Assembly (NCBI GenBank): GCA_963281255.1
Contig: OY725489.1
Span: 434,001 to 498,000, forward strand
Source: Aphrocallistes beatrix
Taxonomy: Eukaryota; Porifera; Hexactinellida; Sceptrulophora; Aphrocallistidae
DNA length: 64,000 nt
Reading direction: 5' to 3'
Shown here: positions 1-10,665 of the stretch, piece after piece
How positions within the stretch are numbered: position 1 is the stretch's first letter
Layout: every line of letters begins with the position of its first letter
Made by a program: the position numbers and the translations under genes
The notes under the pieces: model-generated
What the model was told of the DNA's origin: nothing
Seen by the model: only the letters and a program-made list of their open reading frames with translations
The model's database searches: none

Positions 1-943
1 CAACTTTGATACAATTATTTAACAATGTTTGCAGTTGTTACAATAAATTCTCATTTAGCGGCCCCCTCCCCCCCCCTTTCTTCTAGACCAATCAACTATC
101 GGACTTTAATAAAGTAAATAAACTTTGGTTCGAAAGTTTCAAATTTAATTAAATATTAGTGAACAGGTGTATTATATGTTAAGGGTGAGCTTAAGCTATA
201 TGATGTATGATCCTATAATACGTAATTTTATAGCCTTAGCTCATCAAACTATTGCTCCCAAAGAATTTGATACATCAAATCTCTCTAGGTTAAATCTCAC
301 AGGAATAACAGGAATTGAGAAATAATAAATATATCTACAGTCTATCTACATCTACAGACTCCGCTTAATAGGGTCACTGTTTAATCGGGTTAACCGCTCA
401 ATCGGGTCACTTTTGGCAGGACCGGAATAGCTCTCACACATAGAAGCTAATACAAAATATTTTCAGTTAATAAGGTTCTCCGCTTAATCGGGACAAAATG
501 TCCTCTGACCGATGTGACCTATTAAGCGGAGACTGTATTTATATATGTGGAATCCTTACGGCGAAAACCAATTTAAAGATTGGCAGTCTCTTAGACACAG
601 CTACTTTCGATATACCGTCTTTCCCAGAATAAATGCTGGGGACTTGAATAAGCGCCGGGGTTGAATAAGCGCCAAAGACGGTATCTCAATTGCATAAATC
701 TATTAATAGAATGGAATCGGGCCTCAGAACTTCTTAGAGACAAATCATGGATAATCTTTATAGAATGTGTCTTCATCAGCCAATGAATAATCTAACTCTT
801 CCAAACTATGCGAGCACAGTACTATACACGTTTGAGGTTAGATAATAAATCGAAATATTTCAGACGTTAACATTAAAAAATGTTAACGTCAGGAGTTAAA
901 AATATCACTCTAAGTTAACAGGTGTCCTTTATACACTAATCCC

Positions 944-993
<50 letters not shown>

Positions 994-1021
994 CATTATA
1001 AGCTAATCACATTCTCAGCGC
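1..1021. other. Intergenic: MITE, short inverted-repeat element, AAC microsatellite
   Basis: No coding region is supported. The stretch holds a pogo/Tigger-type MITE (355-535, flanked by TA), a 71-bp element with TACCGTCTTT/AAAGACGGTA ends (613-683) and an (AAC)n microsatellite (944-992) just downstream of the minus-strand OGFr gene. Confidence 0.6.
355..535 (+). mobile_element. pogo/Tigger-type MITE, copy 1
   Basis: About 180 bp starting CAGACTCCGCTTAATAGGGTC and ending in its inverse, TATTAAGCGGAGACTG, with TA on both sides. It belongs to a family with copies at 15718, 29486, 30231, 33670, 35936 and 60014. TA duplication and CAGT-type ends are typical of the Tc1/mariner/pogo superfamily; there is no transposase, so it is non-autonomous. 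Confidence 0.85.
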
Positions 1022-3608
1022 CTAAAAGAAAAACTTGGTCAATTCTCTCCTTACAATTCCGCCTTTTTTAGCGATATCTGCTTGAACGAAACTATCAGCT
1101 GTTTCGTAGAAACTTTTCCTCGCATCAAAATCCTTAATCACTTTTCCCCAGTAAGACAAACAGCTCTTCAACGTGTTCGTTAATTGTTTTTCCTCAAAAA
1201 TCTCAGAAAGTACAAACAAACAAAACGGTGCTTGATACTTCTCAAGTCCAAATTCCCCAAGGCATTTCAGTATCCTAGTGATCCTAAGGTAGTTATGGAA
1301 TGAGCTATTGAGTAATGAGTACTGCTGCTTTTGATTCTTATCAGAACGCGCGATTTCTCCTGATTCCTTACCAACCAATTTCATCCCAAAGAAATCCAGC
1401 ATCAACTCGTAGCTACGTATAAGCCTATCTTTCAGTTTCTCGTCTTGTCTTAACTTATTTATTTCGTGTTTCTGTAAAGGATGTGCTCTATTGTTCAAAC
1501 CTTGTTCTTGTATTGGGAATAACCACTGAATGTAGCCGTGATGCTGTTCTAGCCCATCATAATCCCCGAACCAATATTCGTTGATGTTGTCTATAAAATC
1601 GCCGTTTGGTTGAGATTTAATTTGGTTCAGGTAAAATTCTAAATTTAGATTCAGCGCAGAGTTATCTTCAGCTTTAGGATAGCCATCCAAATACCTAAAA
1701 ATAGAAAAAATAAAAGGGACGATATGGGAGTGACAGCGGTCTGTCATGAAGGAACTTACCCCCGAAGTAAAGTGTCCGGGGGGCAACTTATTTCGAAGTA
1801 AGTTGCCCCCTTGGGGACACTTTACTTTGGGGGCAAGTTACTCCGTGGATCGTGACAGGTGTTAAATGTACCTCAAGACTGCTCCTCCCAGTTCAGATAT
1901 CTCCACAGACGTATGACACTAGGGTGAGCAGTCTTCGGGTCTCCTAAATTCTGCTAATAATTTTAGATTCCCTCCAGATCCCATCCCGGAAATTAGTCAT
2001 GTCCTCATTTCCGGGATGGGGACAGTCCCGGAAAATGTAGATATGTACCTAATTTCCGCGAAGGGACGAAAATTAGGTACGCCCCCAGAAGATCGCCTAG
2101 ATTGGGTAATTAACCGCAGTACTCCGTTACCTAAGTACCATCAGTCCAGAGAGAGTGGGTGGGAAAGCTAGGAAAGCTACTAAGGGAGGGAATCTGAACT
2201 AGGGGTAGATGTCAAAAGGGACAATAAAAAGGGAGAGCCAGTGGCGGTGCGAGGGTGGGACTAGGGGCCACCAGGGGGCAGGAGGGGTTACAGCCCCCCG
2301 CCGGGGAACACTAGCCCCCCCTGTCGGGGAAAAATTGGAAGAAATTTAGAAGAGACACTCTAATTTAGCTCCTATCGGAGACCTTAGTCGGGGAATTCCT
2401 GCCCTCCCTGGGGGGACCAGTGCCTCCCCTGTGGTCGGGTGCTAGCGTCCTCTAGGGAGAGCTGATACATGGAGGTAATGCGGAAATAGTTCGACTTTTC
2501 GAAGTCAACTATTTCCACCATACCATACATGGGTGTTCATGAACACACCAATGAGTGGCAGGATAGGGACATACCTTTCAGTGTCTTCGCTTGCATAGTA
2601 CCCGCCCATCATTTTCTGCAGCTCCTTTGATAGGTTACTAACGAAGTCTTCCCACTCCTTTTGTTGTCTCTGTTTGGTTCTCCGTAGGCCGTGACTACTG
2701 GGAGATTGGCTGGGCCCCTTGGCGCCTTTGGGAGGACTTTCATCATCAGACACCTTCCCCCTTTTCTTTCCTTTCGCTGCCACTATCTGCCACTCGCCTT
2801 CAGGTGTCTTTTCTGTGCTATTGTCCAGATCTGTTGGTTCTGCAATTGGATTTGAATCCAGTTTGGAGTCAGTTTCAGATGAATTTTCCTGTCTCTCGCT
2901 TGATTTAGTCGCTGGTTCTGAAATATTTTCAGGCTCAGTTTCTGCTTTCTCTGAAGTATCCCGCTCATTTCCCTCAGAATTTGCCTGTGCCCCGCTTGGC
3001 TCGGAAATATTTTGAGGCTCAGTTTCTGTTTTATCTGAATTATCCCGCTCATTCCCCTGAGGAAGCTCAGAATTCGTATTCGTTTCTGTTTCATTTCCAG
3101 TCTTGGCCTTTTCTCCAGTGTCCATTTCAGATTCAGTCTGAGAATTGGTCTCCATGGGCGCTAGGGGATCAATTATTTGTCCGTCTGACCCGCTTTCATC
3201 CTTTTTCAGTTCTTCAATTTCATTTTTTTCAGTGGCACCGTTTTGAGGCAACAAATTTGTGTCTTTCGTCGCTTCTGCCACATTTTCACCTGTTTCAGCT
3301 ACGATTTCCTTGTCTCCCAAAGTTGTTTTGGCCCCAGGCTCAGGTTCACTATTTCCCTCACTAGATGTCACGGGACAGGTGTCAAGTGGCTTATCTTTAT
3401 CGTCACTAGGTGGCACAGATTCTTCAGAAGGTGTGGCAGTAGGAGGGGTTGGGTTTATTGTTGTCATTAGATAGCGCCAAGTGGACACCCTATAATTCTG
3501 TCTCAATTTTGGCCAGAAAAAGTAAGCAAAAATAAGCAAAGTTACAACAAAAGCAATTGAAATTGTGAGCCACATATTGTCTTTTCTGATAAAATTGGCC
3601 AGCAACAT
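1022..3608 (-). CDS. OGFr-domain protein with N-terminal membrane anchor (2 exons)
   Basis: Exon 1 runs 3608-2575 and exon 2 1694-1022, with an 880-bp intron. The donor GAAAG|GTATGT and acceptor CTATTTTTAG|GTATTTGG join in phase to read ...DTER-YLDGYPKAE. The product is about 568 aa. Residues 1-12 precede a hydrophobic segment (WLTISIAFVVTLLIFAYFFW, about 13-32) and then a basic stretch, which favours a cytosolic C-terminus. Next come about 270 residues of Glu/Ser/Thr/Asn-rich linker with loose repeats (GNERD, TETEP, ISEP), a conserved lead-in (KEWEDFVSNLSKELQKMMGG) and an OGFr conserved domain. That domain shows the family marks HHGYIQWLFPIQEQG, HPLQKHEINKL, LIRSYELMLDFFG, LRITRILKCLGEFG and YQAPF. 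Vertebrate OGFr binds met-enkephalin and acts at the nucleus; ligand and role here are unknown. The 3' end (RRELTKFFF-stop) diverges from its paralogues. The membrane anchor is a prediction. Confidence 0.85.
1753..1839. repeat. Snap-back inverted repeat in OGFr intron
   Basis: Two roughly 40-bp arms face each other around a short TTTCGAAG-type centre, for example AAGTAAAGTGTCC...GGACACTTTACTT. It starts about 60 bp inside the 3' end of the 880-bp intron on the minus strand. The rest of the intron (1840-2574) is GC-rich repeat with more small palindromes: CATCCCGGAAAT/ATTTCCGGGATG near 1983-2020 and GTACCTAATTT/AAATTAGGTAC near 2045-2080. Confidence 0.7.
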
Positions 3609-3762
3609 ATTTATACAATTCAGATTACTATGTTATTATACTAGGGATTGATACTTCTCACATTTGCAGAGATTATTGTGGAGTGGGGTTTATTGTAAAT
3701 TGTATTTTGCCTCATGTTCGTTCTGTATTTGATTCGAGGAGTGAAATTAATAATATACACGT

Positions 3763-3973
3763 CATATAGGCTAATCGCCCCGTTTTTTGGCGGGACGTCC
3801 CGCTGTTTTCATTTCTATTGAGCTAATTTCACGAGTGTCCGTTTTTAAGTTAATGGTCTCCATATGTCCCGTTTTTTAATATTCCATGCTTAATACTTTT
3901 CTATTGCGTCCCGCCATGTCCTGCGAAATTTAACTCCAAATCCCACTTTTATAATGGCTCAAGTTGGCATGAA
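3763..3973 (+). mobile_element. TGCCAAC-ended MITE, degenerate copy
   Basis: Matches the better copies at 13659 and 28248 internally (GTCCCGTTTT, TTGCGTCCCGCCATGTCC, ATGGCTCAAGTTGGCATG). Its left end has decayed, and no target-site duplication can be read. Confidence 0.7.
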
Positions 3974-4095
3974 TGATACTTGTTTGCGACATGAAGGGTA
4001 ACAAATTGCTATTAAAGTGCAACCTCGATTATCCGAACGGTTCTGTCTGGTCCTGAGCAGTCAAGATAATCGAGGTTGCAATTAGATCATACATA

Positions 4096-4307
4096 CATAC
4101 TTGCCAACTTGAGCCATGATAAAAGCGATGTGACGTTGAACTTTGCGGGACATGGCGGGACTCAATAGAAAAGTATTAGACATATAATCCCAAAAAAGCG
4201 GGACATAATGGGGAAATTTCAAGTAAAAGCGGGAGTCGTCAAAATCAACTCTCAATTTCATAGAAAAAAAGCGGGTATCCCGCCCAAAACGGGGCGGTTG
4301 GCATGTA
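4096..4307 (-). mobile_element. TGCCAAC-ended MITE, inverted copy
   Basis: Starts CATACTTGCCAACTTGAGCC and ends GGTTGGCATGTA. It is reversed relative to the copy at 3763. Blocks of GCGGGACATGGCGGGAC and GCGGGACATAATGGGG match the family. Confidence 0.75.
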
Positions 4308-4488
4308 ACTCAGTTGAATATATTATCGCTAATTCTCATACGAATTGTTGTTATAAAATCAGAAAAGTAGCTTGATTTGCTCAAACAAGTATAAAACATA
4401 AAAACAGGGATATAAAGTACAAAAATATTTTTTCAGAGCCTAAGAAAATGCTTCTGAAGACGCAGCCTAGCTACGATTTTTTCATTGT

Positions 4489-7400
4489 TCAATTAATGGA
4501 ATTATTCTCCATTAAACAAATGAAAGGTGGGACGCTTGGCTCCGCGGTTTCAGTTTTACACATTTTTTTGCGTTCATTTCCTTGAGAGAGTCCAGAATTT
4601 GGATCTGTTTTTTCCATTTTTCCATTTTTCATTTTTTCGGTATCATTTCCTCCAGTGGCACCATTTTGAGAGGAGAAATCTGTGTCTTCTGTCTCTTGTG
4701 CCATAATTTCATCAGTTTCAGTGACAAATTCTTTTTCCTCATAATTTGCTTTGGCCTCAAGTTGAGATTTCATAACTGGCATAGGATGGTTCTCAGGTAG
4801 CGTGGTTTCCAGTATAGGTTCAGACCTGATTACGTCACCATGTGGCGTAGATGGGGCGTCAGGTGGTGGAGCAAGGGGGGGAGCACTTATGTTTGCAGCA
4901 ACCTTTACACGGCGCCAAAGAGGCAACATATAACCTTGTTTCAATTTGGACCATAAGTTATTCAATTCTCTCCTTACAATTCCGCTGTTTTTAGCGATAT
5001 CCTCTTGGACGAGGCTGTTAGCGATTCCATAGAAAATTTTTCTTTTTTCAAAGTCCTTAATCACTTTTCCCCAGTAAGACAAACAACTCTTCAACGTGTT
5101 CGTTAATTGGTCATTCTCAAAAATCTCATAAAGTACAAACTCACAGAACGGTGCTTGATAGTTCTCAAGTCCGAATTCCCCAAGGCATTTCAGTATCCTA
5201 GTGATCCTAAGGCAGTTATGGAATGAGCTATTGAGTAATGAGTACTGCTGCTTTCTATTCTTATTAGAACGCGCGATTACCCCAGCATACTTATTATCCA
5301 ATTTCATCCCAAAGAAATCCAGCATCAACTCGTAGCTACGTATAAGCCTATCTTTCAGATTCTCGTCTTGTCTTAACTTATTTATTTCGTGTTTCTGTAA
5401 AGGATGTGCTCTATTGTTCAAACCTTGTTCTTGTATTGGGAATAACCACTGAATGTAGCCGTGATGCTGTTCTAGCCCATCATAATCCCCGAACCAATGT
5501 CTGTGGATGTTGTCTATAAAATCGCCGTTTGGTTGCGATTTAATTTTGTTGCGATAGAATTCTAAATTTAGATTTAGCTTAGGGTCGTCTTCAGCCTCAG
5601 GATAGCCATCCAAATACCTAAAAATAGAAAAAATGTCAACATAGGAAGACATGGAAGTCATTGCTGTCCCAGAGACTTCTGACACTGATTGTCAGCAGTC
5701 TTTATATCATTTCTCTTCCCTCTACTTCCCATGTAATGTTATATTTTAAGAACATACTTTTCAGTGTCTTTGCTAGCATAGTGTCCGCCCATCATATTCT
5801 GCAGCTCCTCTGATAGGCCACTAACAAAATCTTTCCACTCTTTTTGTTGTCTCAGTTTGGCGATCTTTTTCGCGGTTTGTTCTCGGACGAAGCTATCAGC
5901 TGTTTCATAGAAACTTTTCCTTGCATCAAAATCCTTAATCACTTTTCCCCAGTAAGACAAACAGCTCTTCAACGTGTTCGTTAATTTGTTATTGTCGAAA
6001 ATCTCAGAAAGCACAAACGCACAAAACGGTGCTTGATAGTTCTCAAGTCCGAATTCCCCAAGGCATTTCAGTATCCTAGTGATCCTAAGGTAGTTATGGA
6101 ATGAGCTATTGAGTAATGAGTACTGCTGCTTTTGATTCTTATCCGAACGCGCGATTTCTCCTGATTCCTTACCAACCAATTTCATCCCAAAGAAATCCAG
6201 CATCAACTCGTAGCTACGTATAAGCCTATCTTTCAGATTCTCGTCTTGTCTTAACTTATTTATTTCGTGTTTCTGTAATGGATGTAATTTATTGTTCAAA
6301 CCTTGCTCTTGTATTGGGAATAACCACTGAATGTAGCCGTGATGCTGTTCTAGCCAATCATAATCCCCGAACCAATGTCTGTGGATGTTGTCTATAAAAT
6401 CGCCGTTTGGTTGCGATTTAATTTTGTTGCGATAGAATTCTAAATTTAGATTTAGCTTAGGGTCGTCTTCAGCCTCAGGATAGCCATCCAAATACCTAAA
6501 AATAGAAAAAATGTCAACATAGGAAGACATGGAAGTCATTGCTGTCCCCAGAGACTTCTGACACTGATTGTCAGCAGTCTTTATATCATTTCTCTTCCCT
6601 CTACTTCCCATGTAATGTTATATTTTAAGAACATACTTTTCAGTGTCTTTGCTAGCATAGTGCCCGCCCATCATATTCTGCAGCTCCTCTGATAGGCCAC
6701 TAACGAAATCTTTCCACTCTTTTTGTTGTCTCAGTTTGGCCATTTTTCTCGCGGTTTGTTCTTGGACGAAGCTATCAGCTGTTTCATAGAAACTTTTCCT
6801 GGCATCAAAATCCTTAATCACTTTTCCCCAGTAAGACAAACAACTCTTCAACGTGTTCGTTAATTGTTTTTCCTCAAAAATCTCAGAAAGTACAAACAAA
6901 CAAAACGGTGCTTGATACTTCTCAAGTCCGAATTCCCCAAGGCGTTTCAGTATCCTAGTGATCCTAAGGTAGTTATGGAATGAGCTATTGAGTAATGAGT
7001 ACTGCTGCTTTTGATTCTTATCAGAACGCGCGATTTCTCCTGATTCCTTACCAACCAATTTCATCCCAAAAAAATCCAGCATCAACTCGTAGCTACGTAT
7101 AAGCCTATCTTTCAGATTCTCGTCTTGTCTTAACTTATTTATTTCGTCTTTCTGTAATGGATGTGCTCTATTGTTCAAACCTTGTTCTTGTATTGGGAAT
7201 AACCACTGAATGTAGCCGTGATGCTGTTCTAGCCTATCATAATCCCCGAACCAACTTTCGTGGATGTCGTCTATAAGATCGCCGTTTGGTTGTGACTTGA
7301 TTTGGTTCAGGTAAAATTCTAAATTTAGATTCAGCGCAGAGTTATGTTCAGCTTCAGGATAGCCATCCAAATACCTAAAAATAGAAAACATGTAAACAGA

Positions 7401-8188
7401 AGAAGATATAAGTTATTGCTGCCCCACAGAGTATTTGGATCACTACCCTTCCCTCTGCTTCCTATCGAATGTTATATGTTAAGAACATACCTTTCAGTGT
7501 CTTCACTTGCATAGTACCCGCCCATCATTTCCTGCAGCTCCTCTGATAGGCCACTAACGAAATCTTCCCACTCCTCTTGTTGTCTCTGTTTGGTTTGCTG
7601 CAGGTCGTGTCCACTGGGCGATTGGCTAGACTCCTTTGCGCCTTGGAGGGGACTTTGATCGTCCAATATTTCCCCTTCTTCCCTTGCTTTCCCTGCTGTT
7701 TGCAATTCTCTATCAGATGGCTTTTCTTGGATGTTGCCAAGTTCTATGTTTGGATATGAAACCTGTTTGGAATCAGTTTCAGTTTTAATTCCAGTTTCCT
7801 CAGGATTCTGGCGCTCAATTGCCTTAGAATGTTCTAATTCCCCGCTTAATTTTGAAGTTTTATCAGAAGTATCGCGCTCATTTCCCTCAGAATTTGCCTG
7901 TGTCCCGCCTGAATTTGTTGATTCGGGATTAGTTTTAAGTTTGGTTTCGTCTCCAGTATTCATTTCTTCAGATTTACATTGAGGATTCTCAAGATTCAAA
8001 ATGTTATTTTGATTTCCACCCATTTTCAAGTCATTTTTATTGCCTTCAGGGTCACCATTTTGGGACGACACATTTATGCCTCCAATCCTTTGTTTCAATT
8101 TTTCAGCTGTTCCAGCAACAATTTCCTTTTCTTCAGAATTTGTGCCTCCCTCATGTGTAAATTCAATAATTCCATCACCAGCTGACAT
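4489..8188 (-). CDS. Triple-OGFr-domain protein (4 visible exons)
   Basis: Exons are 8188-7491, 7374-6637, 6495-5758 and 5617-4489, with introns of 116, 141 and 140 bp. All junctions have the same phase (AG or AA|G-TAT-TTG), giving ...DTER-YLDGYPEAE, then ...DTEK-YLDGYPEAE twice. Lengths sum to 3303 nt, a predicted 1100 aa. Residues 1-232 are an acidic Ser/Glu/Asn-rich linker. OGFr domains 1 and 2 fill two 738-nt exons, each ending with the lead-in QKEWKDFVSGLSEELQNMMGG. OGFr 3 runs into an acidic Pro-containing tail. Each domain keeps HHGYIQWLFP, RSYELMLDFFG and LRITRILK. The start at 8188 is the first Met of the open exon. Upstream, the membrane-anchor coding sequence seen in the neighbouring paralogue is broken by stops, so a further 5' exon is possible. 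Whether all three domains sit in one mature mRNA needs transcript data. Confidence 0.75.
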
Positions 8189-8311
8189 AGTCGACAGGTG
8201 TTAGATGGTGCAGTAAGAGGAGAGTAAAAAATGTGATCAAAAAAGTTACTATAAAGTAATTGATATTGAGAATCAGGTGTTATCTTTTCTGATGAGATTG
8301 GGCAGCAACAT
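8189..8311 (-). pseudogene. Decayed membrane-anchor segment upstream of triple-OGFr gene
   Basis: Reading the minus strand from ATG at 8311 gives MLLPNLIRKDN followed by a stop and further stops. This aligns with MLLANFIRKDNMW at the start of the 3608 gene. The anchor-encoding part has been lost here by nonsense changes and deletion. Confidence 0.7.
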
Positions 8312-9159
8312 ATTTATACAATTCAGATTATCTATTGGTCAGAATGTGGATGAATTATACCAGGGATTAATCACATCACTTATAATCACATTGTATACGA
8401 CGAGGTAGAGTCTAATAGCATGCAGTGTCTTGCCTCAAATTCGCTGTTATATACTAACTCGGAATGATCCCGAAATAGACCTGGGGGATATATAATATGA
8501 GAGTAAAGATCCAATATTTTTGTCTGTCGACTACTCGATAAGCTAACTTCTAATGATCGGATGGCCGGCAGCCCATATATTCTCTCCTGAAAAAACTATG
8601 ATAGGTAGAGGCGTCAAATGATCAGGAAAGTTGTATTGAAACATGTTGAAGTGCACTTCGGTATACGATTTCAACCCAACACATTGGTTAGGTAGTATCA
8701 TGGACCCCTTTAAGTAAGGACTGTAGGCGTTCAATCTCGGATCCTGGAACTTGGGTCCATTGTGTATTATTGATATATCGTATTCCGCTGAAGTCAGAAA
8801 TGGAAAAGTATTATTTTAAATCTGTTAAAAATAGGTGTGAAAACCACATAACTCACATTCCACACATAGTTGAGGTAAGCCAACATGACCAATGGACTCT
8901 AAAAATACGACTTCCTAATTAACAATAATACATTTCACATGTCTAACTTGAGCGGATTATGAGATGAGATTGAACGTCTACAGTCCTTACTTAAAGGAGT
9001 CCATGGGTGGTATCTAAGGTGTGAAAAATGATACATATTCGAATCATATGACGCATACATGACACATGTTCATAGCTAAAAACTAGCAGGAGTATCAATT
9101 CGGGAGTGGGTTCATAAATGATTTAAGGTTTATGGGTTAGTTTTGAGATTGGGCATCCT
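8312..9159. other. Intergenic; inverted repeat
   Basis: A roughly 38-bp sequence (8698-8737, containing CCTTTAAGTAAGGACTGTAG) returns inverted at 8967-9005, giving a fold-back of about 300 bp. No supported gene. Confidence 0.55.
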
Positions 9160-9256
9160 TACTTTTGTCTCAATTTGGGCTCAAAATATAAATAAAGAGA
9201 TATCGGTATGTATTGAGAGACATGTTCTCTTTTCAGATAAGATTGACCATTAACAT
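9160..9256 (-). pseudogene. Second decayed OGFr anchor-exon fragment
   Basis: On the minus strand from 9256 the reading MLMVNLI-stop-KENM aligns with MLLANFIRKDNM of the intact gene. The following hydrophobic stretch is recognisable but carries a second stop. No acidic linker follows, so this is a relic of a further family member. Confidence 0.6.
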
Positions 9257-9464
9257 TCACAATTTAGACAACAATTGGTCAGAAGTGAAATGGAACTAGG
9301 GATTAATGGTACTTCTCATACTGTATTGTGGAAGTAATGACATGGGGATTAACATGATAGCATTTTTCTATTGATATTCGCTAGGAATTCTTCGTTCTGA
9401 TAAATTATCAATATTGATATTGCGTACTATGATATAGTAGTATAATTCGAGCATCGTTAATTTA

Positions 9465-9582
9465 CCCTCGCCTGGCTAGGTCTCAAAAGTATAAATAGAG
9501 AAAACCCCACTTTCATTTTCACTTTCAGTTCACTTTCAATGTACTTTCATTTTCACTTTCAACATTCCTAGCCAACCGCGGG
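9465..9582 (+). mobile_element. piggyBac-like MITE with CTTTCA array (old copy)
   Basis: Has imperfect ends CCCTCGCCTGGCTAGG/CCTAGCCAACCGCGGG around a TATAAATA box and repeated CTTTCA/TTTTCA units. It matches the cleaner copies at 15768 and 43933. The TTAA flank is degraded here. Confidence 0.65.
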
Positions 9583-10665
9583 TTTTAATTCTATGTTTTG
9601 AGTAGCAATAGAATTGTTATATGAGGAACAACTGATAATATCCACAGTATATTTTTTCAGAGCAAATACATTTCGGAATTAAAATAATATTAATAATAAC
9701 GAAGCCTCACGCTAATAATAAATACATTCCGAAATGTTTTGTTCTGGAAAGAGACTAAATATTTTGATCTGAAAATATTTAGAATTTAGACCTGAAAATA
9801 TTTAGAATTTTGATCAGAAATTTGGAATTTCAATACTAATTAATACTAATTCCACATTTCTAATCAAAATTCTACATATTTTATGATCAAAATGTACAGC
9901 CTCACTATACTTAATGATGGTCGGGGGTGCCAGCAGTCCCAATATATGACCCTAGGGCCACATTTTCACAGGACATAGGCGCCGGAGCCTATGTCCTGTG
10001 AAACTGTGGCTGGTCCGGTGGCCAATGTTTACGCAAAGTTACTTCATAGTCACATTAGTGCTTCTATCGAACCGTTGTTAGGATTTAATGTACGAAATTG
10101 TACAGTATTTTGTCATTTTATCGAGAAGTATTTACTAATTTCGATGAATCTGGGCATATTATACAATAAATGTTGTCAGCTTCCAGGGACAAACCCCCTG
10201 GACCCCACTGGGGGGCGAGTTACGATTCAAAAAAGTATCCCGAATTTGTAGCACTTTTTTAAATATTAGACCTCGTCAGAACAAGTATTATTGACGTGAA
10301 TCATAAGTGATACAGCTATATTCATGCTCATACTTTTTTCGAGGTTCTAGAATTGACACGTTGCCTTTCTGGAACCATCCTCCCACGTCTTCAAAATGAG
10401 ATTTAACAATTTCCTGGTTCATATGATTAATTATAACACTCTATTCTTATTAATAAGCAATCATATGACTTTAATTTTGGTCTTACGACTAAAATTGTAG
10501 CAAAATATTAAATATCATACCACGTAAATGATTCGTTGAATTTACTAAATTTCATTGTTTGATCATTAACTATTTAATAGAAGATAATGAATACGGTAGC
10601 CAGTTTTGATTAGAGATACTATATATATGATAAAAATATGTATTTTTCATATTTTATTGTATCAA
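9583..10665. other. Intergenic upstream of LRRC58; hairpin
   Basis: Contains a perfect 17-bp inverted repeat with a 6-nt loop at 9964-10003 (TTTCACAGGACATAGGC and its complement), beside G/C-rich repeat sequence. Nothing coding is supported. Confidence 0.55.

Larger units (their letters stand above)
3609..4488. other. Intergenic spacer between the two OGFr genes; inverted MITE pair
   Basis: Two copies of a TGCCAAC-ended MITE lie in opposite orientations (about 3763-3973 and 4096-4307). They flank a short element with complementary ends AACCTCGATTATC/GATAATCGAGGTTG (about 4020-4080). The whole stretch could fold on itself. No coding capacity is seen. Confidence 0.6.

Noticed and set aside
2981..3364. 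127-codon frame antisense to the anchored OGFr gene
   Set aside because: Low-complexity mirror of the acidic linker; the sense strand has phase-consistent splicing and domain homology.
7979..8185. Plus-strand frames opposite the first exon of the triple-OGFr gene
   Set aside because: Shadows of the Glu/Asn-rich linker coding strand.
9991..10251. 86-codon plus-strand frame near 10 kb
   Set aside because: Starts inside a perfect hairpin and runs through repeat-like GC-rich sequence; no domain and no splice context.
10606..10665. Upstream Met start for LRRC58
   Set aside because: The extra residues (MIRDTIYMIKICIFHILLYQ) are unlike LRRC58 N-termini; the Met at 10666 gives the expected start.
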